Source: Diphasiastrum complanatum (lineage: Eukaryota > Streptophyta > Lycopodiopsida > Lycopodiales > Lycopodiaceae). Taken from it: a stretch of 64,000 bases of DNA. A program made the translations under genes and the position numbers. Below are positions 59,894-64,000 of this stretch, piece after piece (within the stretch, counting starts at the first letter, position 1; the number at the start of each line of letters is the position of its first letter). The notes under the pieces are model-generated. The model saw only the letters and a program-made list of their open reading frames with translations. It searched no databases and was not told the DNA's origin. The DNA lies in assembly GCA_029204225.1 (NCBI GenBank), contig CM055095.1, positions 68,506,361 to 68,570,360 on the forward strand, read 5' to 3'.

Positions 59894-62305
59894 GTGAACT
59901 CCAAAGCCACCATTAAGTCCCTCACATGACTGTGCATGCCAATATCCCTCCAAGTAAACCTGTGAGATCTTCCATGGCCCGAACCAAATGATTTGCACCC
60001 TGTCATCACTGGAATCTGCATCCCTGATGCAATACTGATATGGCAAATTGACTTGACTTATCCAAACTGGCAGTTGAAGTGTTTCTCTCGATGACAAACC
60101 TGATATACTACTCCACAGCTAAAATTACTTGATCAAAATTGACTTACCGACTACAAAACCACAAAATCATCACACTCACTACTCTCCAAGAGCATCCAAA
60201 GTGTGATTAGTGACTCATTTTTCATCCTCTGCGTGTCCCACACATAGCTCGTCCAATGCAAGTCTGCTATCTTGCCCAATGGCTTTCAACTGGCACCACC
60301 TTGCACTTCCATCACCTTGTGACCACCAATATGTGTGTACCTCCAAGCTAGCCCATATTCCCCTCTGAACGAGAAATTTCCAAGCTGCAGATACGTGTGT
60401 CAATGCAGCTATCACCTGACTCGACAATGCCACTGCCGATCATGCATGTGAGAGCGTTCCCCCGAAATGCCACTTGACGTTGGTTGGTTCTAACTCCAAA
60501 AGTTGAACCTAATCACAAGAATTTTTCACCTGTAATCGGATACCATGCCTATCTCTCACCTGTGATTGCTTGCCCTCTCAAAATTGTCGCCAATGATGAG
60601 TAGTCACGTCGCCAAACTGCACTTCCGTCGCCAATACTAGCTTTCTCCACACAATTCCGCTACCATTCGCCCCCAAACTACATTTACCACCTCCAAATGC
60701 CTTGTTACCCTGTTAGAAGTAAGTAATAATGATTCCAAAGTGATAATGCCTACTGCCCTGTAGCAGGTTTCACCAACCAAAAATTGTCCCAAATTTGGCC
60801 TTACGGTACCCAAATGGCGAATGTAGCCCATTACTAGGTCACCCGCACTCCGCTCGATAGAATGGTGATGAAAACACTTCAAAACACATTTCTCTCTACT
60901 CTATGACATCACTCTGTCCGCTGGCTCCAAAAAGCTAGTTTCAAGGGTCATTTTAGCCCAAGGATGGCCAAAAAATGTGCCCTCTAGCCAAAGTTATCCC
61001 TTTCCAAAGGGTGACTTGCAAATTTGAACTATTTATTCATGATGAAGCAACTTCACCTTTCGGTTGTGAAGGGACCCAACTCAACTTTCAGTATGAAAAT
61101 TTTTAATGAGGTGGAAGTGCTTTATGCACTTCAGACCCCTTCAATTGAAGTTTTTGGTGGTTTTGAGGCAATCCAATGGTGCATTCACATCCAACGGTCC
61201 ATATGACATGTGGCCTCCACCGTTGATCAGCAGATTCCCTGATCGCATGGCCACAATGAAACTTGAGTACCAAACGAAGCTCTAGGAGACACCACTCCCT
61301 TTCATACACTACAAGACCAGCGTAGCTGGCTGCGCGCACTGGCCCGCAAGCCTTCAAGGCTATCTCTCCTCCATTTTCCTTCAGGCCTTCTTCCAAGCTT
61401 TTCAGCTATGGTAGATGTTGGGGCATTTTTCACACTTACTCCTCCTCTGGCCCCCGGCCATCCACGACCCTTTGCTAGATCCATATTTGTTCTCGGACGC
61501 CCATCTGCAGCCGTTGACAGCATCCAAAACAGTTCACATCAGAGGAAAAACGAAGGATTTTCAACTGTAAACCCTAGCCACCATTTTGGCTCTCTGAGAG
61601 AATTTGATCCAGTGCCATAATCTGTCAACAGCTGCCCACGGCCATCTGCAGGATGCCTCTCCCACCAGTGTGTCCCTCTTCACAAATTTACACTATTGCA
61701 AAAAGGCTTTACATAGAGAACGATCTAAGCTTTTTGCTCTGTAAACCCTAGCAGCTTGAACTTTTTGCTCTGTAAACCCTAGCAGCTTGAAGAAGAGGAT
61801 ATCTTGGGCATTTTTCCACATTTTCCAGTGGTTCTTCTTGCAGCTCATCATCTGATTGAGGTCTCCCTTCCTCTAGTGATTTGATCCAATTTACAGTTCT
61901 TCAATTGATGCGGTATTGACTGCAAACAAGCCGATTTTCCAAAAAATCCGTCAACACCCTACAAAACTAGCCGTTTTGAACCAAATTTGATCCTGTAAAT
62001 TGCCATGGCTCTCCATCACTACTCTTTGCAAATCCCTTGCAAGCCCCGTTGCGCCAAATGGCTGTCCACATAGTGAATTATGAAGCCACCATCGATGATT
62101 TCTCCGAAACCACTGAAACTACAAGTTTCTTTGTGAATTCTCCTTGGAATCCACCTACGACGATCGTTCTGATCTTCCCCGAAGCTCCGATTGAAAGAAA
62201 TTTGTTGTCTCATGCCATCTGGACTGCCGATACCCCGTATGGAGTCCTCTCTCCTGAGACACTCCGAGTGCTATTTTTTCTGGTGCATACCTGCATCACC
62301 CTGAC
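59894..62305 (-). mobile_element. internal region of LTR element H, no recognisable pol
   Basis: It lies directly downstream (minus strand) of a primer-binding site and LTR, so it should be the leader and gag end of an LTR element. All frames are broken. The longest (61396-61103 and 62213-62019) show no domain. A perfect 31-bp tandem duplication sits at 61730-61791. The lower end abuts copia-F without a 3' LTR, so H is truncated or non-autonomous. Confidence 0.5.
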
Positions 62306-62317
62306 GCTCTGATACCA
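62306..62317 (-). other. primer-binding site of element H
   Basis: The minus strand reads TGGTATCAGAGC, the initiator tRNA-Met site, three bases after the presumed LTR end. Confidence 0.8.
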
Positions 62318-62320
62318 AGT

Positions 62321-62793
62321 TGAAATTCCCATAGAATCTATTGCAATATGCAGATCACATCGCACAATCACCATAGCCACTCCTCACAAGCTCTCAAATA
62401 TGGCACAACAAAAGTTAATATATTACAAAAAAACATTGTACATATAGAGTATTCACAAACTGCATGAAAAGGCAGGTGTCCTAAAATTGGCCTACCACCT
62501 GTCAAACTAAGGTCGGGCCCAATATGGCCAAATTCGACCGACAAACTTGGGACATGCCCCCAATCATAGCAAGTACTGTAAATAACTCTGTACAGGCTAA
62601 TTTTCCTACCAGTATGGCTACTCGGCTAACCCAAGTAGCCGGCTACGGGATCAGTGCCCGATCGATATAATGATAGTGGGTCACGTCCCGAACACAACCA
62701 TATACAGTAAACCAAATAAACTGTACAGTAATTACATTATCACATTTAGAGCTTATACTAATGAATCAGATCACAACCTGATTTCTAACTCCA
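62321..62793 (-). repeat. 5' LTR of element H (about 473 bp)
   Basis: In element orientation it would run TGGAGTTAGAAATC...GGGAATTTCA, ending next to the primer-binding site. The upper boundary is set where the copia-G RNase H reading frame (HHYSDASW) breaks. No second LTR confirms it. Confidence 0.6.
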
Positions 62794-63815
62794 ACTTGCA
62801 TCACTGTAGTGGTGCAGCTCGAATTTTTTTCTTTCGTTTTCTACTATGTAGGTTAATCCCATATTTTGGGTACCCTTCAGATATTGTAGGATTCGTTTTG
62901 TCATTTGCCAATGTGTCATGCCAGGATTGGAAGAGAATTGGCTTAAGCATAAACAAAGAAAGCTAGATCGGGTCTGGTACACATTGTAAGGTACATCAGA
63001 CTACCGATTAGGTTTTGGTAGGGTAGACCTTCCATCTTGTGTTTTTCTTTCTCTGTTGTTGGGCAATCTTGCTTTGTCAGCTTGGCTCCAGCTATCACTA
63101 GTGTGGCCTTTTCTTTGCAGTCCATCATGTGATATTGCTTCAGCACTTTTTTGGCATATTCAGATTGACTCAAGTGTATTTCATCTTTTATTCGATCTCT
63201 TCTGATCTCCAGCCCGATGCATTTTGTTGCTTCTCCTAGATCTGTGATTTCATAATTTTCAAAAATATGACTCTTCGTGTCCTTGATTAGCATCAAAGAG
63301 TTACCTATCATAAGGGAATCATCCACGAAAATAGTCAGTATCACAAAATCTTTTCCTACTCTTTTTATGTAAACATTACAGTCTGGTTGTGGAGAATTGA
63401 AGTCTAGAAACTTCAAAAGACCGTCGAGCTTCTTGTACCAAGCTTGTGATGACTGCTTTAGACCATAAATGCATCTATGCAACCGACAGACATATTGTCG
63501 ATTGTCGGGGTCTTCAAATCCTTCAAGCTGCTTCATGAAGATTTCTTCCTCTAGATCTCCGTGGAGAAAGACTGCCTTCACATCAATTTGGTGAATTTCC
63601 ATATTGTGTTGTGTAGCGTATGCAAGGAGCAGTCATATGCTTGTCATCTTGACCATCGACGAATATGTGTCGAAATAATAAACACCATAGATTTGTGTGT
63701 AGCCCTTCGTGACAAGCCTGTCAACAGTGCCATCTGATTTCATTTTCTTTTTGTACACCCACTTGCAGTCGATGATCTTTCTATTTTCTGGTAGTGGTTC
63801 TAGTGTCCATGCTTC
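62794..63815 (-). pseudogene. copia-G fragment: RT and RNase H
   Basis: From about 63815 downwards: WTLEPLPENRKIIDCKWVYK, a gap in the conserved palm, then a 219-codon frame (63602-62943) with EIHQIDVKAVFLHGDLEEEI, CIYGLKQSSQAWYKKLDGLL and ILTIFVDDSLMIGNS. It carries on with ATKCIGLEIRRDRIKDEIHL and IGSLMYLTMCTRPDLAFFVY. RNase H starts after a stop (FSSNPGMTHWQMTKRILQYL; ELHHYSDASW) and is cut at 62793 by the LTR of H. The active site reads FVDD rather than YVDD. Stops near 63633 and 62940 break the gene. Confidence 0.9.
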
Positions 63816-64000
63816 GTTTCGCCTCATCGTTTCGCAGCGCGAAAGATTTTCTTTTGTTTTCTTTTCGTTTCGTGTCATGTCTTGTCTTTTGGTCCTGGCA
63901 GCATGTTTGACTTTTGCGAATCATTTGACCTTTGAGTTTCGTTTCGCTTCGTGTCTTAGGGTTTTTGAGGTACGTTGACTTTCGTGAATTGTTTGCCATT
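63816..64000. other. divergent sequence at the window edge
   Basis: Upstream of the copia-G RT, homology to copia linkers is lost. TTTCGTTTCGTG/TTTCGCTTCGTG words recur several times. Nothing else is assigned. Confidence 0.4.

Overview
The window is nuclear DNA of a land plant. The evidence is one spliced gene for a TIR1/AFB-type auxin receptor, several plant Ty1/copia retrotransposons, Ty3/gypsy-like LTR elements, a CACTA (En/Spm) DNA transposon and its relatives, and very long dinucleotide microsatellites. The species cannot be named from the sequence. Apart from the receptor gene, almost all recognisable coding sequence belongs to transposable elements, and most of it is decayed. No tRNA, rRNA, CRISPR or organelle segment was recognised.

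Layout. 1-3612: copia-A (+), cut by the window edge. 3969-4500: CACTA Tnp2 fragment (-). 4626-6683: a chimera of two copia families (+). 6999-7375: two compound (TG)n(AG)n arrays. 7376-10930: mostly featureless. 10931-15291: AFB4/5-clade auxin receptor F-box gene (-), three exons, 622 aa, apparently intact. 18449-19297: retrotransposon gag relic (-). 19759-26908: CACTA element with an intact three-exon TnpA-like gene (-), a dead tnp2-like gene (+), palindromic subterminal repeats and a kilobase of microsatellites. 29294-30070: three-unit tandem repeat of about 250-270 bp. 31033-32136: unidentified 368-codon frame with one stop (-). 34880-35455: copia RT fragment (+). 36240-37739: second TnpA-like pseudogene (-). 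38643-40857: decayed coiled-coil protein gene of no family I recognise (+).

41.4-58.3 kb is a nest of LTR elements. A gypsy-like family is present as three LTRs (43637-44370, 45059-46094, 57280-58325), all on the minus strand, each followed by a TGGCGCC-type primer-binding site. Copia-D (-) is inserted in the second LTR. Copia-C (+, 49274-55264) is inserted in the integrase gene of copia-D, with LTRs, primer-binding site, polypurine tract and a 5-bp target duplication visible. The third gypsy-like LTR sits in the RNase H region of copia-E. 59387-64000 holds a copia RT fragment (copia-F, +), the 5' half of another LTR element (H, -) and copia-G (-), whose RNase H gene H interrupts.

The only host function supported is auxin perception by an SCF ubiquitin ligase. 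The rest records successive insertions: gypsy-like LTR, then copia-D, then copia-C; copia-E, then gypsy-like; copia-G, then H. The least explained items are the coiled-coil gene at 38.6-40.9 kb, the gag-like frame at 56.7-57.2 kb, the iterated primer-binding-site-like repeats of copia-C, the CTCGGTCGAGAT minisatellites of the gypsy-like family, and the frame at 31.0-32.1 kb.
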